A stretch of DNA of 21,225 nucleotides, taken from assembly GCA_031283515.1 (NCBI GenBank), contig JAITBS010000489.1, positions 1 through 21,225 of the forward strand, read 5' to 3'. Positions 15,801 to 21,225 of the stretch are shown piece by piece; within the stretch, counting starts at the first letter, position 1, and every line of letters begins with the position of its first letter. The notes under the pieces are model-generated. The model was given only the letters and a program-made list of their open reading frames with translations. It did not search any database and was not told the origin of the DNA. Both the position numbers and the translations under genes were made by a program. The stretch is from Planctomycetaceae bacterium (lineage in GTDB: Bacteria; Planctomycetota; Planctomycetia; Pirellulales; Thermoguttaceae).

Positions 15801-17335
15801 CCGGTAAGATTCAAACCGATAGTGCAGCCGCTTCATTGACTTCCAATGACGGTAAATTGTCCGTAAGCGGTTACGGAACTTCTGCAGCCTTCAACACGAT
15901 CCTTGATGTTGCCGACATTTCCGTTACAGACAGAGCAGAACTGAATCTTCCCGGAAACAACTCCGTCAAAACCGGAACATTAACTACCGCCGAAGGTACA
16001 AAATTAACAATTCAGGCTGTTCCGAATAAAATCAGTGCAGCCGGCAATGTTACTATTAACGGCGATGTTCAGTTTCTCTATGAAGGTGATTCAAACAAAA
16101 ACGGAACCATTGAAAATGTTATCACAACATCCAACGGTACAATTAATGGTAATTTTGTTTCGCATTCCGATAAACTACTTTCATCCGCGAGAGCACAAAT
16201 CGTTAATAATAATCTCCATGTTGTTCATACGGCATCAAGTGTTGGCGGTTTCGCTTTGTCCAGCGGATTGTCCGGTAATACTGTACGAATAGGAAATCTG
16301 ATGGATACCCAGAATTACACAGACAATAATTTGCTGCAATATTTGTATCAACTCGGTAACGATGATAAAGAAATTTTTGAACAGATTTTGTTCAATCAAC
16401 TCGGTCCCGAATTAACCGCCGACGCTATGCAACTAAGTTTGTGGCAACCGTACATAAAAATCTTCAACCGCCTCCAAAATACCGATAATAATAATTCTCC
16501 CAGCAGTAGTATTCGCGGTCAGCGCAAGATTCTACGTGATTACGAACTTTGGTTTGAGAGTTATTACCGTAGCGGAAAAGTGTCGCATGATTCGTTTGCC
16601 GATGGTTACAAAAATACACACGGCGGAATCTTGACAGGTATTGAATCACAGTTGAGAAAAAAGTTACGGTTAGGTCTCTTTTTCGGTTACGGCAATCCGC
16701 GAGCCGCCAACAATATCGGACGTATTGAAGCCGATGATATTACGTTTGGTGTTTACTCAAGTTTTCGGTTTGGGCAAAAACTGTTCCTCAATACAGCCCT
16801 TGCGTACGGTAATCAGGATTATGAGTACCGGCATAATATCAGCCGTTCTTCTTACGACGGTAACACAATGTATGCCAGTATCGAGTTGTTTCATTCTTTG
16901 TTACGGAAAAATTGTTGGCAATTGTTTCCGCTCATTGCGCTTGATTTCCAAAAAGCATGGTCAGACGGTTTTACCACTGCCGATACTCTACAGGTTATTG
17001 AAAAAAGCAGTCTTGATCAAACTGTAATGCGTATCGGTCTAAACTCGAAGTTCCAGTCAACCAATCAACTAAATTTCCGTACACGTTTACAATATGGAAT
17101 TCAGATTAGCGGTGATTTGTACGGTTCGGTGCGGACTTCGTACCTTGTCAAGCCAAGTGAAAGCCGCGTGCTGACCGGAGTGAATCTCGGACGGAATAGG
17201 CTCAATGCGGGTATCGGTACAGAAATCTACACTTCAAACTCCAAACGAACCCAACTCTTCGCCGATTACGACTTTGATCTCGGCGAACGTTCCACCGCTC
17301 ACACCGGACAGTTCGGATTCGTTACAAAATGGTAG
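9803..17335 (+). CDS. Giant classical (type Va) autotransporter, 2510 residues, with PATR repeats
   Basis: A surface protein expected to export its own passenger through a C-terminal barrel. The N-terminus is a long basic leader (residues 1-45) before a hydrophobic core at 46-58 (AALLLAALTLTCAG), like an extended signal peptide. M39 could be a shorter start, but neither start has a strong ribosome site. Residues about 205-555 hold some eleven degenerate 30-38-residue repeats keyed on YGF/YGI-x-x-G. Three KKxGxGxL plus EGT(F/L) units follow near 635, 790 and 960. Three roughly 90-residue modules at about 1460-1740 carry autotransporter-associated beta-strand repeats (LTLSGTNTYTGATNINDGTL and variants). 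Residues about 2245-2510 form the autotransporter beta-barrel, with alternating aromatic strands (WFESYYRSG, GLFFGYG, LFADYDFDLG), and end in FVTKW with the aromatic last residue expected of outer-membrane proteins. No protease triad was recognised, so the role is probably adhesive or structural. It converges on hisA. Confidence 0.93.
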   Translation: MKKKNRTERNCCAHNGLNRSNQQTKNSLKNIIRTAIRKMLKNPIKAALLLAALTLTCAGNSPSKFNVTYAVEIELNSSLNNVFEIPSHSNQYANLFIIFDQPKYYCADSPSQETYNSGDTFKLTNDIVIAEDYSALTGILTTDHELYLNFDTKNTNVSNINTSAGADTLTTGFAYISGKSFSGTLLTQKTPVEHSYDISASNGNTYGFVFANGIDPKTNKPAHLSGATIELFGTINAKNETGNTYGFLAGNLEDNNSIHSRIKIDKIYSNLTDIGNWAYGFIAGDILAENEIELGAVTAQVSGGFSKTVIATELQNINGNVKIDNITASGKSNSVSDFAIGLSAQSILSDATVKLGNIQTDIEGFGDSVGVDIGRLGSQTVSANTGQIKGKLTANNIIVSGQIARGFYQHNSDDTQSTSVISGVVRLGTIDVTGTDTAIGIQLGEIGKHDHGLVEAKKLVLQDNIIVNANNTTGGCTVIGITAGQLENIDIAHEILAHAENNSNQNSVYGIYTSGYLESDDNNSIKGSIINILDNSSIFATSNGVSSNVAGIRMDSTTGDTVNIMNTFTNIWNNNSKEFTLIGVEKLVVNQNATLPLGSKRGTATNISDAAETSVAENSSLSVDDTFFNGGVQKKIGKGILTVTSRDDSYGELSKLEIREGTFELKEEFGGQKTTIIFDDSTNSDTIKIADKAILKIIGDNVGFINQSQANKYADTNDNQEIYNLLPHLYMTVDGGTVETDEATNLIAPGLFVLLGNNGATIDTKYERTHVLVGDIATVTGVTGNPELSKKGEGKLEIQYGFDLRNGTINVNEGTFQFNNGNYIATNNAASVDSSAKVNNIIVDGNSAVLDLTANSAVKVFETNDNALTIKNGGTAKFDILSGLVQNNWNSISSPEYKIAVENGTLELYNGTNSTNLDKLTPHLSGVTTTIKTTAAINIGQDITFDPGNVTIVGNDPADVTKKGEGKLRIRYNFDLGGGNIDVQEGTLEINPDPVSNSLKFNANINLNDKKLIIGETANTAQSVTIGSLEGNKNSTTNIHANNSLIITGTSNYAGQFMAASANVNNPAKLIAGNENNKAIVTLNHEKPFTNNNSTTIDHAENLQIQINAGSKLVLDRSGITEPEYVFNQKLNDMGTLEAELQKTETKFGFGNNVQDDFSGTVSLTRGTIELDNSNNKNAESLKNATLKLNTESVADVKSNTAIGNLSINGGTMKFTTDEILPNMLLTVNDLDTNNKIVMLELFGEITGEIDTTALSTQNFFDYADNVSNYQQQLIAVQKFVKGSTGDINLKSPADAEQTKTITQQNEDIGTITFNYNASIKNETIDKGVYLGYGLTQIETYNTKTVELNASGSTNEKLFAKLTGAGNFKFTGKEGQNVFVGNINSDYTGVTEITGKNFTVTAGSNNVFGKTSELNVDADANVNLEDKSQTAGALTGNGTITLGDLIVDTKNGTTEDSEFSGTLTGSGSLTKDGNGKLTLSGTNTYTGATNINDGTLALENSADIAYSSGVNIASAGILDVSGVTTNGVSIKNLQGSGNLRFGDKELSVAKGNFSGVIEGAGILTKTGHDKLTLSGNTYSGVININAGTLELTGQNTVANLSGINVIGTFDISGVTNKINTPILQGSGSIKLGDSELEVAKGVFSGVISGAGTLTKTGTLTKTTDMETLTLSGVNLYTGATNIKSGTLVLSGSIDSTSRINVSENSVLDVQGNKTLNNLNSAGIVTFNEDIVLATAGTDPFVIDTEITGLDGTGIVTKIGTATAKLGNNKVGTFVQKNGEVILTGTLTGNYKQETGASNFVAEASGTANNIATITGNAEFTGDVELVSKIVIGGDLTFGDNAVVNIDTDTIGASNVLIDVAGNIRFGKGVKLNIENWAAGSGTQTYTLLESFNLDGSFNNITFDGKDPFINNRQGYELDHITKPASISFVTFTKKLAVNRTTGGKWSDSGWNDSDDKKFYNGDYVTFNGSGEQMMDVDKMVETAGINVIGGKWLFNGNKITGKIQTDSAAASLTSNDGKLSVSGYGTSAAFNTILDVADISVTDRAELNLPGNNSVKTGTLTTAEGTKLTIQAVPNKISAAGNVTINGDVQFLYEGDSNKNGTIENVITTSNGTINGNFVSHSDKLLSSARAQIVNNNLHVVHTASSVGGFALSSGLSGNTVRIGNLMDTQNYTDNNLLQYLYQLGNDDKEIFEQILFNQLGPELTADAMQLSLWQPYIKIFNRLQNTDNNNSPSSSIRGQRKILRDYELWFESYYRSGKVSHDSFADGYKNTHGGILTGIESQLRKKLRLGLFFGYGNPRAANNIGRIEADDITFGVYSSFRFGQKLFLNTALAYGNQDYEYRHNISRSSYDGNTMYASIELFHSLLRKNCWQLFPLIALDFQKAWSDGFTTADTLQVIEKSSLDQTVMRIGLNSKFQSTNQLNFRTRLQYGIQISGDLYGSVRTSYLVKPSESRVLTGVNLGRNRLNAGIGTEIYTSNSKRTQLFADYDFDLGERSTAHTGQFGFVTKW
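14170..15010 (+). repeat. Three tandem ~90-codon PATR modules inside the autotransporter gene
   Basis: Each unit reads SG(T/V)(L/I)xGxGxLTK, then KLTLSG-x-YTG-x-x-NI-x-x-GTL, then LDVSGV-like. The first two close with LQGSG-x-(L/I)-(R/K)-(F/L)-GD-x-EL-x-VAKG. Units begin near 14176, 14458 and 14731. The third has a duplicated LTKTG (GTLTKTGTLTKT near 14755-14790) and a diverged end. Similarity between units is visible at the DNA level (for example CTCTTTCCGG and TTACAAGGTTCCGG), which suggests fairly recent duplication. Confidence 0.8.
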
Positions 17336-17350
17336 AAGTTAAAATAACGT

Positions 17351-17504
17351 AACCATTCACAGTAAAAATCCATAAGGCAGTCAATCAACAACAAGTAGGC
17401 AATCCCTTTCCGCAAAGGTTATCGAACCGATGCCCGTAATGCCTATGAGTGAAAATTTTTCGGAGAAACATTGACTAGCTCTTGATTGTTGGGCGTGAAT
17501 GGTT
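17351..17504. repeat. Imperfect 154-bp inverted repeat between convergent genes
   Basis: AACCATTCAC (17351-17360) is perfectly complementary to GTGAATGGTT (17495-17504). Inside, GTCAAT (17380-17385) pairs with ATTGAC (17470-17475), and TAGGCAAT (17396-17403) pairs with AATGCCTA (17438-17445) except one base. The three arm pairs are in nested order. The stretch lies between the autotransporter stop (17335) and the hisA stop (17524). It may be a decayed palindromic element or a bidirectional transcription stop. There is no T-tract, so a simple intrinsic terminator is not supported. Confidence 0.5.
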
Positions 17505-17523
17505 ATAAATCAACGGGAACAAA

Positions 17524-18237
17524 TTAACGTGACGCAATCAATACGTCTTCGAGTTGAACGGTTCCTTCGTACAACGCTTTACCGATAATACATGCCGGTA
17601 AACCGAGTTGCCGGAGTTTTCGGATGTCATCCAACGAACTTACACCACCGGAAGCAACCACCGGAAATGGAACCGCTTGTTGCATTGTTGCCATTTCACT
17701 GAAATTAGGACCTTCCATCATTCCGTCTTTGGCAATATCCGTATAAACCAATGCAGCAAGCGGAAGATCAATGAATTTTCGTGCCAATTCCACCGCCGAT
17801 ATTTGACTTGTTTCAAGCCAACCTTCCGCCGCAACCATCCCATTGCGGGCATCAATACCAAGTACCAGTTTTTCAGGAAATTGTTCACTCATTTTTTGAA
17901 ACCAGTTTGGCTCTTTGAGTGCCAGCGTACCAATCACAACTCGGTCAATTCCCGCATCAAGATAATCACGAATTGTTTTTTCGTTTCGGATTCCACCGCC
18001 AATCTCCACCGGAACCGTCACCGCCTTCACAATATCGTACACTACTTGCCGGTTGATCGGTTCTTTATCTTTGGCTCCGTCAAGATCAACAATATGTAAG
18101 TATTCGGCTCCTTGCTGAAACCAATGTTGCGCCATTTCAACAGGACTGTCGGCATACACCGTTTCCCTGCCGTAATCGCCCTGTTTCAAACGAACACATT
18201 TTCCGTTCAAAATATCAATCGCCGGTAAAATTTGCAT
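17524..18237 (-). CDS. hisA: ProFAR isomerase (HisA)
   Basis: 1-(5-phosphoribosyl)-5-[(5-phosphoribosylamino)methylideneamino]imidazole-4-carboxamide isomerase opens the ribose ring by an Amadori rearrangement in the fourth step of histidine synthesis, in the cytoplasm. The 237-residue length is normal for this (beta/alpha)8 barrel. The catalytic base Asp8 is in LPAIDI, and the second catalytic Asp129 is in LGIDARNG. The two phosphate-binding halves appear as EIGGGIR (78-84) and ASGGVSSLDD (195-204), and YTDIAKDGMMEGPN (165-178) and IIGKALYEG (217-225) are also typical. Leader LKQGDYGRETVYAD distinguishes it from HisF. No other his gene is nearby, so histidine genes are dispersed. The ATG at 18237 lacks a Shine-Dalgarno sequence. 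Upstream on the same strand is a broken oxidoreductase gene. Confidence 0.95.
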   Translation of the reverse strand: MQILPAIDILNGKCVRLKQGDYGRETVYADSPVEMAQHWFQQGAEYLHIVDLDGAKDKEPINRQVVYDIVKAVTVPVEIGGGIRNEKTIRDYLDAGIDRVVIGTLALKEPNWFQKMSEQFPEKLVLGIDARNGMVAAEGWLETSQISAVELARKFIDLPLAALVYTDIAKDGMMEGPNFSEMATMQQAVPFPVVASGGVSSLDDIRKLRQLGLPACIIGKALYEGTVQLEDVLIASR

Positions 18238-18323
18238 AGGAATTGCGTAAAACGTGAAAGTAAAAAACGAAATAACCGTTCACAAAATAAACAAAAATTG
18301 TGTCGGTAACAAAAAAAATCGAA

Positions 18324-18632
18324 TCAAATGTTGTCGGGAACTTCATACGGTTTCGGAGTTTGTTGGAGCGGCGAATCGGCAACAATTTTGAGTGCCTGCT
18401 CTGCCCGATTCCCTTGAGCATCACAACAATAAAGAATGTTAATATCGTTGCGTTTAACAAAATCCCCCAACAATTGCCGACCACGACCTCCACAACCAAT
18501 GATACCAAGATTGATCTTTTCATTGGCGGATTGACCGAAAACCGTAGAATTTCTGTTGTTCAAAATTGTTAGCCCAAGTCCAAAACCAACCGTCGTTTAC
18601 AAACTTTGTTGGGTAAATTCACGTCGATTCAT
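18324..18632 (-). pseudogene. Broken Tat-signal Gfo/Idh/MocA oxidoreductase (nonsense codon plus C-terminal loss)
   Basis: ATG 18632-18630 has a strong ribosome site and begins a twin-arginine-type leader, MNRREFTQQSL, that runs into TAA at 18599-18597. The same frame then continues without shift: TTVGFGLGLTIL (the hydrophobic part of the signal), STVFGQSANEK, and the NAD(P)-binding Rossmann start INLGIIGCGGRGRQLLGDFV. It stops again at 18324 after about 102 codons in all. Intact Gfo/Idh/MocA proteins with such a leader have about 400-450 residues, so most of the Rossmann domain and the entire C-terminal substrate domain are gone. A 79-residue product from the internal ATG 18563 would lack the signal and the catalytic domain. 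This is best read as a decaying gene; the one nonsense codon could be a recent change or a sequencing error, but the C-terminal loss is independent of it. Confidence 0.8.
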
Positions 18633-18639
18633 AAGTATT

Positions 18640-18644
18640 TCCTC
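18640..18644 (-). promoter_or_regulatory. Ribosome binding site of the broken oxidoreductase gene
   Basis: GAGGA on the minus strand lies seven bases before ATG 18632-18630. It supports that ATG as the ancestral start, upstream of the nonsense codon. Confidence 0.6.
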
Positions 18645-19146
18645 ATCAGATTAAGAATAAAACAATGCAAGCGGACAAAAATTATTGATGTATTATTGAT
18701 GTTTTGTTTGAATAAATCAAGACCTCTTTTTGTGCCCAAACGCTTTGAAAATACGACAGGCAGTTTCTGAAAGACTCCGTTCGCGATCAGAATAGATAAA
18801 ATAATTAAAATAGATAGATTTATTCAACTTTTTCTATTTTTTGTGGTATTCCGTTTATTCCGATTTTTCATGTGCTTAATCATAAAAAATGTTGAAATAA
18901 TCTGATTATAGGGGTCATTGGGATTTTATTGTTCGATACTGATTTATGGATTGAACGGATTTCTCTGATTGTGATGATTCCCTATCAGGCAACAAAATAA
19001 TATCCTGTTCGATAAGTTATTTGGGAAAAATTCGGCAAAAGGGAAATCAATATTCAAAACTATTATTTAGACAACCATTGGTTATGATCTATTCAAACAG
19101 AACGAATCTGTAAGTGATTAGTTAATATTATCAGGAGGATTTTTTA
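18645..19146. other. Intergenic region upstream of the porin gene
   Basis: About 500 bp of AT-rich DNA between the oxidoreductase remnant (minus) and the porin (plus). No credible gene was found. A weak AT-only stem (AAAATAGA with TCTATTTT, about 18807-18840) is not convincing as a terminator. A phrase near 18950 (GAACGGATTTCTCTGATT) resembles other intergenic repeat debris. A porin promoter is expected here but was not pinned down. Confidence 0.45.
19133..19138 (+). promoter_or_regulatory. Strong ribosome binding site of the porin gene
   Basis: AGGAGG, a consensus Shine-Dalgarno sequence, lies eight bases before ATG 19147. It is the best such site in the window and suggests high translation of the porin. 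Confidence 0.8.
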
Positions 19147-20748
19147 ATGAAAAAATTGTGGTCGATTTACTTGAAAGTGATGTTGACGGCGGTGTTGTTT
19201 TGTAACGGTATTTTATTGGCTGAGGAACTATCTACGGAAGTGGTATCCGATCAACCATTGCCGCCGAAAACAGAGCAACTTAAACTTGTTCCCAGAGTAC
19301 AAGCCAGTCTTACTCCCCGCCAAAAAGAAAAAACCAAAGATACTTTGTTGCTTGCCCAACAACCGTCGCCGTCCGATGTTGTGGAAGAGGTAACACGCTC
19401 TCCGTTACCGTCACCGCCGTCACCGGTCTTGTTGCCGCCTGATACGGTTTCGCCGCCGGTTTCGACAACAACTCCGCCAATAACTGTTCCGGCAACATCG
19501 TCATCGGATCCCTTTGTTTATTCGGAATTGGATCGTTTGGCGGCTGATATTGAGAAACTGAAAAAAGATACGAAAAAACCGGATACCAAAAAAACATGGA
19601 GCACGCCCAAACTTTCCGGACGTCTTTTTTTGGACAGTTATACAATTGACGAAGATACAAAAACGGTGTCTCGTCTTTCCAATAAAGCAGGTATTCGGGA
19701 AATGCAGTTTGCGATTACCGGCAATGGTTTTGACTCATTTGATTACAAATTGGAACTATCATTGGCACCGGACGGCGGACGAGTGAATTTGGTTGACAAT
19801 TGGATTGGCGTTCACAATGTACCGCTTCTTGGATATGTTCGTGCCGGTCATTTCAAACCGGAAACCGGACTAGCCTATCCGACGAGTGCGTTACATACTT
19901 CACTTACCGAGTTTACCGGTCCTTCGGGAACTTTTGGTTTTGGACGCCGTTTTGGTGTTTCCTCTGAACATTTGTTTGCCAAAGATCATATTCGACTCTT
20001 TTATGGAGTGTTTCAGGGAAATCAAATCAATTCCAATCGTTTCATTTCAGACGACAATCCGGGAACAGTTTTTAATCTCCGCTTAACAGCTGTTCCGATT
20101 TACGCCAATGAAGGGCAACAAGTTTTTCATATCGGCGGACATTGGTCGTATATTCATTCCCAAAATAACGAAACAAGTCTCAGTATTCAACCCGGTGGGA
20201 TTAGTTGGTATTCGTCTTTATTGGGAACCGGTACTTTTTCTAACAATAATCATCATCGGGGCGGTCTTGAATTGGCGTTACAAAACGGTCAGACCTCTAT
20301 TTCTTCGGAATGGTATTTTGCCGGATACGCCGACCATAACACCAAAGCACATGGTTATGCTCCTGATCGGACGGCAACCGGCGGTTACATTGAATTGGGA
20401 CGTTTCCTGACCAATGATTACCGAAGTTATCAGTTAAAAAGCGGAACATTTAATGCGGCGAAAGTCAATCATCCTTTTCATCCGTTCAAGTCGGGAGATT
20501 GGAATTTGGTTGATGGATTGGGAGCGTGGCAGTTTATTCTTCGTTGGAGTTACCTCGACCTTCTGGACTGGCGGAACACAGCAGGCAACGGCGGTCGCCA
20601 AAACGATTTAACTGTTGGAATCAATTGGTTTTGGACACCCAATATCCGTTGGATTTTCGAATATATTCATTCGCAACAAAATACCGGCTTAAACTATCAA
20701 AGCCGAAACGAAGATATTTTCGGAACAAGTTTACGTCTCCATTTTTAG
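19147..20748 (+). CDS. OprO/OprP-family outer-membrane porin with Pro-rich N-terminal linker
   Basis: A 533-residue outer-membrane channel. Residues 1-25 are a Sec signal peptide (MKKLWSIYLK, hydrophobic core, cut after LLA). Residues about 26-125 form a low-complexity linker with a Pro/Ser/Thr-rich part at 85-120. A short charged helix at 126-148 (SELDRLAADIEKLKKDTKK) could be a trimerising or wall-binding coil. The barrel starts near LSGRLFLDSY (156-165). Typical phosphate-selective-porin family features follow: VRAGHFKPETGLAYPTSA (231-248), GFGRRFGV, and the GGYIELGRFLTNDYRSY block near 412-428. It then has alternating strands to the terminal RLHF with a C-terminal Phe. The substrate cannot be read from sequence; family members pass phosphate, pyrophosphate or other anions. 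It has a consensus ribosome site and stands alone. Confidence 0.88.
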   Translation: MKKLWSIYLKVMLTAVLFCNGILLAEELSTEVVSDQPLPPKTEQLKLVPRVQASLTPRQKEKTKDTLLLAQQPSPSDVVEEVTRSPLPSPPSPVLLPPDTVSPPVSTTTPPITVPATSSSDPFVYSELDRLAADIEKLKKDTKKPDTKKTWSTPKLSGRLFLDSYTIDEDTKTVSRLSNKAGIREMQFAITGNGFDSFDYKLELSLAPDGGRVNLVDNWIGVHNVPLLGYVRAGHFKPETGLAYPTSALHTSLTEFTGPSGTFGFGRRFGVSSEHLFAKDHIRLFYGVFQGNQINSNRFISDDNPGTVFNLRLTAVPIYANEGQQVFHIGGHWSYIHSQNNETSLSIQPGGISWYSSLLGTGTFSNNNHHRGGLELALQNGQTSISSEWYFAGYADHNTKAHGYAPDRTATGGYIELGRFLTNDYRSYQLKSGTFNAAKVNHPFHPFKSGDWNLVDGLGAWQFILRWSYLDLLDWRNTAGNGGRQNDLTVGINWFWTPNIRWIFEYIHSQQNTGLNYQSRNEDIFGTSLRLHF

Positions 20749-20777
20749 TTACAAAATAACATAACCGTTTCATTTTA

Positions 20778-20848
20778 GTCCGCAGATGACGCAGATGTTC
20801 GCGAATTGTTTTGTCCGCAGATTAGCGCAGAAGTTCACAAGTTGTTTT
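20778..20848. repeat. Tandem 35/36-bp repeat of the CCGCAGAT family
   Basis: Two back-to-back units both begin GTCCGCAGAT and end GTTTT: 20778-20812 and 20813-20848. They differ at several inner positions, and a partial third unit (GTCAGGAGAT) follows. The unit start matches the ends of the inverted element at 7717-7850. Confidence 0.65.
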
Positions 20849-21020
20849 GTCAGGAGATATTGGAGATTATTTTTTTTGAGAATTACGAAACAGAAAAAAT
20901 AATAAAACATACGAAAAGAGAACAAACTAAAGATACAATTTTATTCCATTTCAATAGACTTTTGTAATATATCAGTGGAATTTTTGTTTTTGATTCTTCA
21001 CCCCGAAAGGGGCAGCGGCA

Positions 21021-21141
21021 AGTTGATAGTTGAGAGTGGATAGTTGATAGTGTCGCAAGCGGAATTACTGCCGAAATGGTATTACTCCGCGTGCGAACTA
21101 TCCACTATCAACTATCCACTATCAACTATCCACTATCAACT
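21021..21141. repeat. ACTATCCACTATCA tandem repeats forming a long inverted repeat
   Basis: The right arm 21096-21141 is 3.3 perfect copies of the 14-mer AACTATCCACTATC. The left arm 21021-21051 (starting AGTTGATAGTTGAGAGTGG) is its near-perfect complement, with few mismatches. Between them, 21053-21096 is itself a smaller imperfect hairpin (TCGCAAGCGGAATTAC with GTATTACTCCGCGTGCGA). The entire stretch can fold back on itself. Confidence 0.75.
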
Positions 21142-21212
21142 ACTCGCTTGACCTGCGGTTATGAAAATACCACACCTTCAGGGTTAAGAATAAGTAATAA
21201 TTCCGCTTGCGA
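21053..21212. repeat. 15-bp perfect inverted repeat around the tandem array
   Basis: TCGCAAGCGGAATTA (21053-21067) is the exact reverse complement of TAATTCCGCTTGCGA (21198-21212). A diverged third copy (ATTACTCCGCGTGCGA) lies at 21081-21096. It may mark an intergenic element that continues beyond the window. Confidence 0.7.
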
Positions 21213-21225
21213 TATTACTCGTTCC

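Larger units (their letters stand above)
20749..21225. other. Repeat-rich intergenic region at right edge
   Basis: There is no credible gene in the last 477 bp. It holds a two-unit 35-36-bp repeat (20778-20848) and a piece shared with the 7.7-kb element (CGAAAAGAGAACAAAC near 20912). It also holds the hairpin CCCC-GAAA-GGGG (21001-21012) and a nested set of tandem and inverted repeats (21021-21212). Confidence 0.6.

Noticed and set aside
18807..18840. AT-only stem followed by T-rich DNA as an intrinsic terminator
   Set aside because: The stem has almost no GC, and no gene ends just upstream on that strand.
21001..21012. CCCC-GAAA-GGGG hairpin as a terminator
   Set aside because: The stem is only four base pairs, there is no T-tract on either strand, and the nearest stop codon is 250 bp away.
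21021..21141. Evenly spaced repeats as a CRISPR array
   Set aside because: The 14-mers are contiguous, with no unique spacers and no cas genes nearby.

Overview
The window looks like chromosome from an AT-rich, diderm (Gram-negative-type) bacterium. A planctomycete or other PVC-superphylum member is the best guess. The reasons are the sequence style of RuvX and HisA, the uncharacterised lipoprotein, a Tat-signal Gfo/Idh/MocA oxidoreductase remnant, two very large autotransporter-like proteins and an OprO/OprP-type porin. This placement rests on remembered family style, not on a search. No rRNA, tRNA, CRISPR, integrase or transposase gene was seen.

Layout. 1-1607 (minus) is the N-terminal part of a large secreted repeat protein that runs off the left edge. 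1608-2264 is AT-rich spacer. 2265-3826 (plus) holds a family 2 glycosyltransferase and RuvX/YqgF. 4129-4818 (plus) is a lipoprotein, tail-to-tail with a minus-strand pair of unknown genes (5630-4815), one of them tail-anchored. 7212-6290 (minus) is leuD plus a coupled small membrane protein. 9195-7915 (minus) is a stand-alone protein of the 2-hydroxyacyl-CoA dehydratase / activase-related family. 9803-17335 (plus) is a 2510-residue classical autotransporter. It converges on hisA (18237-17524, minus), which is preceded by a broken Tat-signal oxidoreductase gene (18632-18324). 19147-20748 (plus) is a porin. The window ends in repeat-rich DNA.

Functional themes. The housekeeping genes (leuD, hisA, ruvX) are single genes scattered among cell-envelope genes; neither leucine nor histidine genes form an operon here. 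The envelope set is two giant beta-helix-like surface proteins, a porin, a lipoprotein and a glycosyltransferase, which suggests heavy investment in the outer surface. The spacers carry several families of short repeats: CCGCAGAT units, CGAAAAGAGAACAAAC units, ACTATCCACTATCA tandem repeats and inverted repeats. Some have copies at both 7.7 kb and 20.8 kb. No complete new multi-gene system could be demonstrated. The most unusual items are the repeat architecture of the left-edge surface protein, the layered repeats of the 2510-residue autotransporter, the nonsense-interrupted oxidoreductase and the composite inverted-repeat elements.
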